Positions 54,993 to 64,000 of a stretch of DNA of 64,000 nucleotides are shown here, piece after piece; positions within the stretch are counted from its first letter, which is position 1, and each line of letters begins with the position of its first letter. The translations under genes and the position numbers were made by a program. The notes under the pieces were generated by a model. It saw only the letters and a list, made by a program, of their open reading frames with translations, was not told the DNA's origin and searched no databases. The stretch comes from Agrypnia vestita (Eukaryota; Arthropoda; Insecta; Trichoptera; Phryganeidae), in contig JADDOH010000496.1 in NCBI GenBank assembly GCA_016648135.1, positions 275,159 to 339,158 on the forward strand, in the 5' to 3' direction.

Positions 54993-57105
54993 AATAATTT
55001 AAATTACACAACATTCTATTAGGTAGGTACTGGGTTGTATATTATTTTTTTATTGTCATTTTAGGTAAATCGGTAGGTACCCAATTTTTCAATAAATAGA
55101 TTTTAATGGAACTGTTTAAATATAATCGTATGGATTTTTATTAGCTTTTCCTTACCAATATATTCCCTCAACAAACAATACCATATACGTTTTCGAAGAT
55201 AAAAAATTAAAAAGACTAATTATTATGGAATCTGGAATAATTAGACGCCCTAACTAGAAATGTTACTAATTTGTCTTATATCCATGTTTTAACGGAATAA
55301 AGAAACAATATTATTTATTGATATGGAAATTACTTTGTGTTGCAAAATGATTATTTTATTTTACACTAAATTAAACTTAGTAATGCACGTTGACTTTGTA
55401 ATACATGTTGACTTGTCTTGTGACTGGTTAGGTCACCGGTTAGTTAGTCATCAGGTGTAATTAATATAACTATTGATAGAATCGGCGTCAACTTCGTAGA
55501 TTCATAATGATGATAAGATAATTTACTACTAACAACTGCACTATTCGAGTTTCGAATATTCTAATTTCGGTGAAGGTACAAAACTTTTTTTACTTCTTCC
55601 CCTGTCGATTACAGTTATTGTAACTCTCGAAACTCGAGTGGTGATAATAGACGCAAGCAGAATTCTAACAGTTATTTATGAATTATCCTTAACGTAGGTA
55701 TTCAGAACGTTTAATAATATGTTACGTATAAATATAAGTTGTTAATGATGTGAGGGACTACTCCTCTCGAAAATATAGTATGACAAAACAACTCAACGTG
55801 TGTGTATGTTTAAAAAATCAGTTTACTGTACATTAAAAGAAATCACACCATTGTGAACACTAAACTCACTTTTCTGAATTGATAAAATTCATTATGAAAA
55901 ATAATTAATTTTAATTTTTTTTAAATCTCGTATTTAAAATATACTAAAAGGGATTTTTCTAGAAAAATTGTCACTTATCAATGTATTTCTTCCACCACCG
56001 TTGTTTGTAAGCAATTTGAACTGATGTCGGGACCATTTATATGAAATTCTTGGCAATTTCATTGATGTCATTTTTGAAGAAAAATTATCCGTGTCATAAT
56101 CACGTAGACTTTATTCCCACCAACACCTTAAAGTTACTATTCAAAATGCGAAACATAAAATCAGTAGATATCTGGAGAATGACATATAACGCTGTTAAGT
56201 TAAAGTGCGTGAACACGAATGAAATTTTTTTTAACAATATGTGTCAGTCACGCAGTTTTCGGTTTACTAATTCAGCATCAATCCCTTACGCGAGACAAGG
56301 TTCATTCGTTGTTTCAAACATTGTTCAAATATGTTTGTTTGACATACCTACAATTGATTATCCCAGATCCAATTGTTCCTTTTAGTATCAAAACATGTTC
56401 AATACACTGCGCACAACGGAATCATATAATAAACAGTTGCATTGAATGTTAAGTCAAAAATATTGAATGCATATTGGATTGTATATCTACCCGATGTATA
56501 GTCAAGAGATCTTAAATCAAGATGAATCACATATATGGGGTATAAAAGCAGAAGCAACAATATCCAAAAAAAATTAATGCAGTCATCGAGAATTAATAAT
56601 TTATAATGTACTTAATTCAAGATTTTACAGGAAACATTGCCATTGAATTTATATAAAACATGATTTTTGTATGTGATAGATATCTACATAAAATCTAGAA
56701 TTCAATACATTTCGAATTTGTGTCATGGTGACAGCATTTAAAATATTTTATAATTTTTTTAAATTAATTTTAGATACGGCTACCTTTGCTTTTATCATAT
56801 ACTCAAGACATATAATCAAGTACCTAATTACACCTGGGTCTGAAATGTTTAAAAATCATTAGAAATTCTTAGAAGGATTTAGAATACACAAGATCATACC
56901 CGAATGTTCGCGAAATGACAATATCTATATAAAGTGTTGAAGAGTGTACTTAAATAAATCAAAATACGAATGACGTTCTTTGTCTTCTTCTATAGGTACG
57001 GCAGTTCGTGTGTGTGCAATAAAAGGAATACATGCTATTTTATTTTAAGAACTTTCCTGAAATTGGCTAACATCATGCAAAAATAACAACGTTCTCGATT
57101 TCATT
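54993..57105. other. AT-rich gene-free stretch with a MITE relic near 55490-55660
   Basis: Around 55490-55660, TCGAGTTTCGAATATTC and CTCTCGAAACTCGAGTGGTG resemble the centre of the 52806 element. The frames at 56041-56452 show no domain. No other feature. Confidence 0.38.
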
Positions 57106-57109
57106 ATGC

Positions 57110-57620
57110 AGATTTTATTCCATTACACTACCACCATTCAAACAGCGGTTAGCGGAACCATTTGCAAAAGCGATGACGTTTCCACCCTTCCCCCCCCCCC
57201 TACCGGTTTTCCGGGTCAGTTTGATTGTCTGTGGTCCTCTTCCAATATGGCCGCCTCATCGCCCCGCGCCCCGCCAATATTTAAACTGTGCTGCCACTCC
57301 GGCTGGCGTGCATGAGTTAATATAAAAAGTATTTAAGTCGCCAAATGGATTCCAAATACGGTTTTGAATATTAAGTGGAACCATCCCGCTAGCGACCGCC
57401 CCGTGGTATGGGAGGACTTTACATTTTTTCGCAATAAAGAAATAAAACTTGCCACCGCAGAGGTTCCTAATGCTCTCTCCTGCGGACGGTGTAAACTGTT
57501 TTGCATAGACAAACACCGGTCCGCGAAAGCGCTGCACGGTCTGCAAAACGTTAGATCCTGCTTGCAACCTGGTTATTACAAAAATGTGGTGGTCGTCTTA
57601 TAAAGCGGGAAATAGTGTTT
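57110..57620. other. GC-rich block, candidate conserved non-coding element
   Basis: About 500 bp with a C11 run (57188-57199), AATATGGCCGCCTCATCGCC, TTTTTCGCAATAAAGAAATA (GCAATAAA again) and CACCGGTCCGCGAAAGCGC. Frames on both strands overlap (57106-57315, 57364-57603 plus; 57256-57567 minus) without known domains. Confidence 0.35.
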
Positions 57621-57894
57621 AGTTAAAATAATTAAATCGATTTCAAATACAAAGTAGAGTTCGTTTGCAAGAAATAATCAATTTATTTTATAAGGAGAGC
57701 GCAGCTTCCAAATAGTTGTTCAGAGATAAATATTTTCTAATTTTTTCTTCCATTGAATTACCACCAACACAGAAATTTACTTTTTGTTTCATTATGAATA
57801 ACAAACTTATGTCATCGTGAAAAGAAAATTATCTCACATTTTTTTATATATTTTTTAACAAACAGATCGTCAAAAGCTTAATTGACCCTAATTG

Positions 57895-58210
57895 TAATGG
57901 CGAACCTGCGACACGCGTTTAAATAGTGAATACGCCAGCCTTCACTATACACAATAAGTACCTACTCGGGTTACCAAAGAAACGTGATTGTAACTGATAC
58001 ATCGCACACATCAATATCTTCGAACTCTGGCATACCAGCCCAACATAAATTCAAAATGACCATACACAAGTAGGTATAAATACAAACCCCGTCACGAAAA
58101 CTCGGGAGCTCAAGAGCATCCCTATATATGACACGCCAGCAGAGTTACGTTAAGTATTTTTCAACTTTTTGACAAGACAAGCCCAATAGATCTACCATCA
58201 CTGTCCTAAT
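57895..58210. repeat. Dispersed repeat shared with 33.1-33.4 kb
   Basis: See the ordered words listed for 33075-33375. The copy here contains CAGCCTTCACTATAC, AAACCCCGTCACGAAAACTC and TTTTTGACAAGACAAGCCCA. Class unknown. Confidence 0.45.
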
Positions 58211-58636
58211 AGGTGGTCCTAGGGTTATATTATATTAGTAGGTAATAATGTTTATTTATTAAAATTTAAAACAATAATATGTTGGGGTTTTTAAGGATGT
58301 GACATTACTTCATAATTAAAGCAGTCACTGAAAAGAACGAAAGACATTTTCTTTATAAACATTTAGTTGTAAAATTAATTTTGTTAAAATAAAAAATACC
58401 TGCTGAAACTTCTGGCGCCATATTGCAAGTTTAAAGTTCAAAATTTTCATTTTTAAAAGATGGTTGCTTTCTTGTAGAAAGAAAATGGGTGCCTGTATGT
58501 ACATATATACGCGTTAGAAATTATACCTCTTTGCCAAACATAAAATAAACAGCGCATCACTTCTCACAGCACAACCGCCCAAAGACAACAAAATGCAGAA
58601 AAACTTTAACGTAAGGAAGCGCGAAACGCAGCAGCA
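58211..58636. other. AT-rich stretch ending in a CAG-rich patch
   Basis: At 58594 ATGCAGAAAAACTTTAAC precedes GTAAGG, a donor-like site, with CAAAATG start context. CAGCAGCAGCAAGAA follows. It could be a fragment of a host exon, but the evidence is too thin. Confidence 0.25.
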
Positions 58637-59100
58637 GCAAGAACTGATGATTTGGGGACTACATGGGCCCACTCACTTATGATAGAGAAAATACAAAAAA
58701 AGTTTCTAAGATATCTCTACATGAGAGAGTACGGGCATTATCCTTGGCTTTACCCAACCGAGTTCCTCCAGGGTATGCTTGGCTACAATAGTTTAGAGAC
58801 TAGAAGGAATGTGTATCTGATTACGCATTTTTATCGATTGTTGCGCGGTATGATCGAAAATCCTGAAATTATGCAGAGCATTGGTTTGTATATTCCCGAT
58901 AATTATCTAAGACAACGTCAGCATAGATTGTTTCACATTCCAATATACAGGACCAACCTGCCAATGGTTATGCATAGCTACTGCTATGCTGAACAATATT
59001 ACTCTGGATATTGATCTGTTCCATGTCTCTGAGAAGGTTTTCCGAAGCAGGATTCTCTTACAAATTTGATATAAATTAATTTATATACGTTTGATATTTT
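58637..59100 (+). mobile_element. Jockey/CR1-like LINE, 3' fragment, plus orientation
   Basis: The plus frame 58652-59014 encodes MIEKIQKKFLRYLYMREYGH, then YPTEFLQGMLGYNSLETRRN, then LPMVMHS, where a frameshift sends the reading off course. The intended frame continues as TLDIDLFHVSEKVFRSRILL to a stop at ~59069. It matches the C-terminus of the minus-strand copy at 59256-60603 at roughly nine positions in ten. It is 5'-truncated at ~58637 and runs towards the TA tract, so the two copies point at each other. Confidence 0.82.
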
Positions 59101-59163
59101 GTTGTTTGTATATTTTCTCACTTTTTAATAAAATTTACGAATCAAACATATGTTTGTAATGTA

Positions 59164-59164
59164 C

Positions 59165-59196
<32 letters not shown>

Positions 59197-59255
59197 TATC
59201 TATATATATATATATATATAAATATATATATATATAATATATATATATATATGAC
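59164..59255. repeat. TA microsatellite between two LINE tails
   Basis: Nearly uninterrupted (TA)n with small breaks (ATCTATA, AAATA). It is the shared 3' tail zone of the two tail-to-tail LINE copies. Confidence 0.9.
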
Positions 59256-60857
59256 GAATTATTTTCTGGAGAATCCTGCTTCGGAAAACCCCTTCAGATA
59301 CATGGAATATATCAATATCCAAAGCGATTTTGTTCAGCATAGCTGTAGCTCTTCCAATAGGCATATTCATCGGCAGATTGGTCCTGTATATTGGAATGTG
59401 AAACAATCTATGCTGACGATGTCTAAGGTAATTATCAGGAACATACAAACCAATGCTCTGCATAATTTCAGTATTATCGATCATACCGCGCAACAATCGA
59501 TAAAAATGTGTAATCAAATACACATTCCTTCTAGTCACTACACTATTGTAGCCAAGCGCACCCTGGAGAAACTCGGTTGGGTAAATCCAAGGATAATGCC
59601 CGTACTCTCTCATGTAGAGATATCTCAGAAACTTCTTTTGGACTTTCTCGACCATAAGAGAGTACTTACTCTCATGTGGCCCCCAAATCATGGAGCCACT
59701 CTCGAGTCTACTTCGCACCAATGAGTTGTAAAGAGTTCTCAGTACGCGGATATTCTCGAAAACCCTATCAGTACGCAGAACAAATCCTAATATTCTCAAA
59801 GCATTGCCACTGATCGTCTCTATGTGATCGTGAAATGTTAAGTTGTTTACAAATCTAACACCTAAATCTTTAACATTCGATGTTCTTGTCAGATTTTGGT
59901 TGTTCATTTTGTAGCGAAAAAATAGAGTTCTTTGGGCCCTAGTGAAGGATGTAACCGAACACTTGGAAACATTAAACAAAAATTTATTTCGTCTTCCCCA
60001 TTCACATATATTTGATATATCTGCTTGGAAAAGACGAAAATCGTCCAAAGTTGACACCTTTAAGAAAAGCTTTAAGTCATCCGCAAATAACAGAAAGCGC
60101 GAGTTTAAAATTACATTTTTAATATTATTGATAAAAATAGAAAACAACAATGGACCCAGGTTGGAGCCTCGCGGGACACCCGAGAAAGTATGGAAACACT
60201 CTGACGCGAATAAACCGTAGGAAACGAATTGGTTTCTATTTTGAAGGTAGCTTGCCATTAATTTTACCAAACCGTCTGAGAAACCGATCTCATACAGCCT
60301 TTTTAATAATACATCATGGTTGACTGTATCAAAAGCCTTGGCAAAATCATTATAAGAACAATCCACCCGATGTCCCGCGTCCAGTGCTTCCGTTACGTAA
60401 TTCGTGAAAACCATCAGATTTGTCTCAACAGAGCGGCCATGCTGTTGATCAATTATAAATGGCTCTACTCGGGAAGCGACGATTCTACTAATTATAATTT
60501 CAAACAACTTAGTTAGTGCAGAAAGAATAGCTACGGGTCTGTAGTTTTCTACAGATGACTTAGAACCACTCTTATACATAAGAGTAACTTTTGACATCTC
60601 CATGTTTCCGGGTAGATCCCTGTATTAATGGAGAGATTATACAAAAAACAAAGTGGTTTTTTTATCAGTTCCACGCAACCTTTTAAGAGAAATGTTGGAA
60701 TGAAATTTTGATCAAGAGAGTGAGTATTATTTAATTTTTTTATAGCGTCGGACACATCTTTCTCACTGATATTTTGAACATCAATAGACTGTGCACCGAT
60801 CGGAGAACATTGCTTAGCAATGTAAACATCAAGAAGCGGAGGTGCACTACTATACAT
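59200..60857 (-). pseudogene. Reverse transcriptase (ORF2 part) of a jockey/CR1-like LINE
   Basis: The enzyme would copy element RNA at a nicked target site. The upstream segment (60549-60857) carries AIKKLNNTHSLDQNFIPTFL and LSINTGIYPETW. A one-base frameshift near 60600 then leads to the main frame (467 codons). In that frame are SGSKSSVENYRPVAIL (residues 12-27), the first catalytic box YNDFAKAFD (84-92, Asp86), GVPRGSNLGP (142-151) and FADD (173-176), so the catalytic aspartates are intact. QQHGRSVETN (53-62) looks shortened against the usual QHGF..GRS motif. The normal stop is lost and the frame runs on into the TA tract as Ile-Tyr repeats. It is probably inactive. Confidence 0.82.
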
Positions 60858-60870
60858 TGTTTTAAAATGA
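59256..60870 (-). mobile_element. Jockey/CR1-like LINE, longer copy, minus orientation
   Basis: Holds the reverse transcriptase and C-terminal region of ORF2 on the minus strand. The endonuclease domain and ORF1 are missing, so the copy is 5'-truncated near 60870. The 3' end reaches the TA tract. It is paired tail to tail with 58637-59100. Confidence 0.85.
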
Positions 60871-61555
60871 CCATGAGATGCAGATTACAGATCTCTATTC
60901 TCAGTTAGCAAAGAGACGGATGTTATTGAGCGCAGCAGCAACATCGAAGATATGGATATTAAAAAGCATCTAGAGGATATCGCCAGATGACGGTAATAAA
61001 GTAAAAAACAGATTCGTGTTACCTAAATAACTTCGTGGTGTGAAATCTTATTTGCAAAATGCGCGCGCAATTTATTACACACCTACTAAAACTTCATCCT
61101 CAGCGCTCCCAAAGACATATAACATAAAAATAAAAACGAAAGGATTTTAATTTGTTTTTTCACTGTGACTGTCATTTACTTTTTTTAAATAATGTTTATG
61201 TTTCATTTTATAAATCCGTCGCGACCACTTCGGCCCGCCCTAGAGTAAAGGTCCATAGCAGGGTGTCGCGCAAACAACGAAAGTGGAAAAATTTGCAACA
61301 CTGAGCTAATTCGGCGACCTCCCTCATATTCAGCTCAGAAAATGGAGATCCCTTTTACTATTAAATTTTGCCGTGCCAAAATTGGATTGTTGAACGGCGT
61401 GTCATTATCATCACTTAAATCATTATCGTCATTATAACTGTTTTCTATCCAGCGTTGGATGAAGGCACTGAGTATTAAATTGTACAGAGATGAACTAAAC
61501 CCCTTCTTTAAACGAGGGAATTGGGTCACGACGTCTGCAGTTTAGAATGTTGCAG
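60871..61555. other. Unannotated stretch with a small GC patch
   Basis: A GC patch at 61205-61320 (CCGTCGCGACCACTTCGGCC). A 36-codon frame at 60880-60990 (ending KKHLEDIAR) borders the LINE but has no recognised identity. The minus frame 61335-61529 is unsupported. Confidence 0.3.
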
Positions 61556-61559
61556 AATC

Positions 61560-61710
61560 CCTCGTAAAATGTCAATGACGACCCATCGAAACCTCTAGGA
61601 CCTTTCACTACATTCTGGATCACACAACCACCCTCTGGAATTAGCTACAACATTCGAGGAACACCTGGATAAGCCTAAAAGAAAGCGAAGACAATCTTTT
61701 CCTAAACACT
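61560..61710 (+). mobile_element. LINE ORF2 C-terminal relic
   Basis: In one plus frame RTFHYILDHTTTLWN (61600-61644) meets a stop, then the sequence resumes. The RT....TTTLWN pattern is typical of jockey-type ORF2 ends. It is related to 26990-27112. Confidence 0.45.
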
Positions 61711-62685
61711 GAATAATATATGAGGTTCGAAAACCCAGTTTTAATAGTGATATTTAATAGTGCCATTTTTACAAATTATTAGTTCGTACTATAGGGTATT
61801 TAATTTTTATAATATGTGTATGTTTTATTTTTTCACCTTTAGTACTATTATCTTTACTCTACTCCGGACCGTTTATACACATAAAATAGTTTAATAAATA
61901 CAATAAGTAAAAATACTCTTATTGGTAACAACGGGAGAAAATACAACCATAATTGAGGGTTATAAAATCAAAGGCAGCAATATCTAAAAAATGTTTTGAA
62001 TGCAGTCACTGAGGAATACTAATTTAGAAATTACTGAATTCTAGATACCTACTATGTATCTATCCCTTCCAAAACCATGTTTCTTATAGATTTATAGGCT
62101 ATGATTTCTATAAAAAGAAACATAAAACAAACAATATCTACACTACCGCACCCAAACTAATTTGTACATTATATCTTCCCTTCTACTCCCGTCCCACATT
62201 CCCCTCCACCCTCTCCATTCGCTATTAATGTATGTTAAAGTAAATTTTTAAATTCAGTGGAAAATTTTTAAGATTGTTTTGCTGTTAACTTTTCCCAAAA
62301 CAAAATAAATAAATAAACACACAAATACACACACTCACACAAACTCACTATTGGACATGTTTTTTCTTATTTTTTATCGATTGTATATATGTGTTTTCTT
62401 GTAATTGGCCCAAAACTCTGTACATCAATTATTGTTTTTTTCAAGATTGATTAATTATATGGCTGTAAGAAAACCAATAAATGAAAATAAAAAAATAAAA
62501 TAAAATAAAATCTCGAATACATTAGAACTCAGTACATTTTAAATTAGTAATTATTTTCGATTATTGCATTAATTTTTTTTTGATATTGCTGCCTTTGCTT
62601 TTATGCCACACAATTAAACAATTGTAGTATATTGTATAACTGTAAAGATTTTGTAACTAACTTTTATTAAATAATTTTGTAAAAT
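61711..62685. other. AT-rich unannotated stretch
   Basis: Low-complexity (AC)n-like DNA near 62318-62345 and AAATAAAATAAAATAAAA near 62490-62510 (possible A-rich tail). Nothing else. Confidence 0.4.
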
Positions 62686-62688
62686 GTA

Positions 62689-63090
62689 TTGTCACGTGGT
62701 AGGAGACAAATAATACACTTGAAATCAGAGTTTTATTTAAAGTCAATGACACGATGTTTATTCTGTGATTCGCATTAAATCTCGCACTAGCCACTCGAGA
62801 TTCTTCCACTTGTATTTTGAAATTCTGATTCACGTCATTTGTATCGCTTTGATCGCAATCGAACACTTCTCATACGTTGGTAGGTACGTTATCGCTGGTC
62901 AATAGCCACACCGAAATCACTCGTCGCCGTCTGTTGCGCTTTATCTATGTCTTCTCACTGCTGTCAATCACGAATCGCTTATCTTGATGGCATCGACACA
63001 CTTGCATACATTTTCGGGTTTCCAGACATTTTGTGAATTTAGTAGTTTATTCCAGATCCTTCCAGTAATTTCTAATTTACTGTAAAATGT
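62689..63090 (-). mobile_element. LTR-like sequence, minus orientation
   Basis: It begins TGTCACGTGGTAGG at the left (the 3' end in its own sense). Reversed, it has AGCGCAACAGACGGCGACGA, AGAATAAACATCG and AAATAAAACTC (polyadenylation-type signals) before ACCACGTGACA. The layout resembles the LTR at 23775-24381. The far end is uncertain. The minus frame 62657-62866 inside is not considered a gene. Confidence 0.45.
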
Positions 63091-63164
63091 GCTGAGAAAT
63101 CGTCGAGTACGTGTTGTTTCTTACCTTATGTTTCTACAGTCTTTTGACAGTATTATTATATATA

Positions 63165-64000
63165 TTAGGTCCTTACATATGAAATTGGCGTTTAGTATGG
63201 GGAGGAACATAAAGCCGATTTTTTTTATTATAATATATTTATTTAATCAAAGTATGTACCATTGCTATCTATGCACTTTTGCCATCTCATAGGTAGTACA
63301 TCGATCCCTTTACTAAAAACACCATTCGGACGGGAATCAATAAAATCTTTGAAGGCGGTTTGGACTACCCCATCGGAGTTGAATTTTTTCCTTTGCAAGA
63401 AGTTATCCAAATTTCGAAAAAAATGGTAACCTGTTGGGGCAAGGTCCTGAGAGTACGGTGGATGTCTTAGACATTCCAATTGAAGCTCCTCTAATTTGGT
63501 AGCCGTCTGTTGTGCAGTGTGTGGTCTAGCGTTATCATGAAGCAGCAGTGGCCTAGAGCGATTAACCAGCCTCGGTTGTTTAGCAACTAGCTTTTCCATC
63601 ATGGTTTGCAGTTGCTGACAATAGACATCTGCCGTAATCGTCTGGCCAGATTTAAGAAAGCTGTAGTAAACGACACCAGCACTAGTCCACCAAACGCTCA
63701 CAAGTAACTTTTTTGGAGTCAATTTTCGCTTGGGGCATGGTTTGGCTGGTTCGGCAGGGTTCAGCCATTGCGATGAGCGCTTCCGATTATCGTACAGGAT
63801 CCACTTTTCATCACAGGTAATGAGTCGATTTAAAATCCCTTCATTATTGTGCCGGTTGAGTAATGCAACGCAGCAGTCAACGCGCGTTTGTTGATGTGCT
63901 TCACTCAATTCTTGAGGTACCCACCTTTCAAGCTTTTTCACCTTACCAATTTGCTTCAAGTGGATTAAAACAGTTTTATCACTAACACCGCAGCCTGCAG
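63165..64000 (-). mobile_element. Mariner (cecropia-type) transposon, cut by the window edge
   Basis: The left terminal inverted repeat TTAGGTCCTTACATATGAAA starts at 63165 beside TA, the mariner target. Inside is a transposase frame on the minus strand. The other terminus lies beyond base 64000. Confidence 0.88.
63243..64000 (-). CDS. Mariner transposase, C-terminal part, catalytic Asp3 replaced
   Basis: The enzyme normally cuts and rejoins its own inverted repeats in the nucleus with a DD34D triad. The frame is open to the window edge. Its visible part includes WVPQEL (usually WVPHEL), ITCDEKW (first Asp), LLLHDNARPH (second Asp) and YSQDLAPTGYHFF (usually YSPDLAPSDYHLF). Exactly 34 residues after the second Asp the expected Asp is Gly (GGT codon, near 63428-63436), so catalysis should be lost. 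It ends in the family-typical GTYFD and a stop at 63243. There are no frameshifts or premature stops, so inactivation seems recent or the copy arrived already mutated. The N-terminal DNA-binding domain is outside the window. Confidence 0.88.
   Translation of the reverse strand, partial: AGCGVSDKTVLIHLKQIGKVKKLERWVPQELSEAHQQTRVDCCVALLNRHNNEGILNRLITCDEKWILYDNRKRSSQWLNPAEPAKPCPKRKLTPKKLLVSVWWTSAGVVYYSFLKSGQTITADVYCQQLQTMMEKLVAKQPRLVNRSRPLLLHDNARPHTAQQTATKLEELQLECLRHPPYSQDLAPTGYHFFRNLDNFLQRKKFNSDGVVQTAFKDFIDSRPNGVFSKGIDVLPMRWQKCIDSNGTYFD

Noticed and set aside
58594..58617. ATGCAGAAAAACTTTAAC followed by GTAAGG as a first exon
   Set aside because: The start and donor fit, but six codons with no further support and an adjoining LINE truncation make chance likely.
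59251..59724. 157-codon plus-strand frame
   Set aside because: It is the antisense shadow of the LINE reverse transcriptase on the minus strand.
60880..60990. 36-codon plus-strand frame ending KKHLEDIAR
   Set aside because: Too short, no splice context that can be trusted, and no recognisable identity.

Overview
This window looks like non-coding, repeat-rich DNA from an insect, most likely a moth or butterfly (Lepidoptera). The base composition is strongly AT-rich. The transposon families are ones typical of Lepidoptera: Helitrons with a CCCGCGCGGCTTCG-type 3' end closing in CTAG, a cecropia-type mariner, several non-LTR retrotransposon families with short tandem-repeat tails, tRNA-derived SINEs and many small foldback elements. 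I found no intact host gene. The only long open frames are transposon proteins: a mariner transposase cut by the right edge, and a jockey/CR1-like reverse transcriptase. Nearly all other open frames are chance frames, mostly inside GC-rich blocks where stop codons are rare. One short candidate first coding exon, ending in a consensus splice donor, lies near 1.86 kb.

Layout. 0-12 kb: an AT-rich stretch with a Helitron-type end beside a dense heat-shock-element array (2.2-2.35 kb), a tRNA-like SINE (3.0 kb), a GC-rich block (3.9-4.4 kb), a 760-bp element with Transib-like ends (7.7-8.5 kb) and a decayed LINE (10.7-11.4 kb). 12-25 kb: solo LTR-like sequences (12.9-13.3, 15.1-15.5, 23.8-24.4, 24.5-25.1 kb), GC-rich blocks, and a 137-bp satellite array of about nine units (21.9-23.1 kb). 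25-36 kb: a short complete-looking Helitron, a 424-bp MITE with long inverted ends, another LTR, LINE fragments and palindromic MITEs. 36-58 kb: mostly AT-rich DNA with further GC-rich blocks, including one rich in factor-site motifs (38.0-38.35 kb), a 421-bp Helitron with both ends, a hairpin of pre-miRNA size (42.3 kb) and more LINE fragments. 58-64 kb: two jockey/CR1-like copies arranged tail to tail around a TA microsatellite, an LTR and the partial mariner, whose third catalytic aspartate is replaced by glycine.

The roughly fifteen GC-rich blocks (200-500 bp each, spaced through the window) are not explained by recognised repeats. They resemble conserved non-coding elements of a developmental-gene desert or a large intron, but conservation could not be tested here. 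The most notable signals are the heat-shock-element array next to a Helitron end, RSS-like ends on the Transib-type element, and a dispersed CTGATGA-stem-GAAAC motif (hammerhead-like) whose stem differs between copies yet stays paired. All family calls come from reading motifs; no database search was run.
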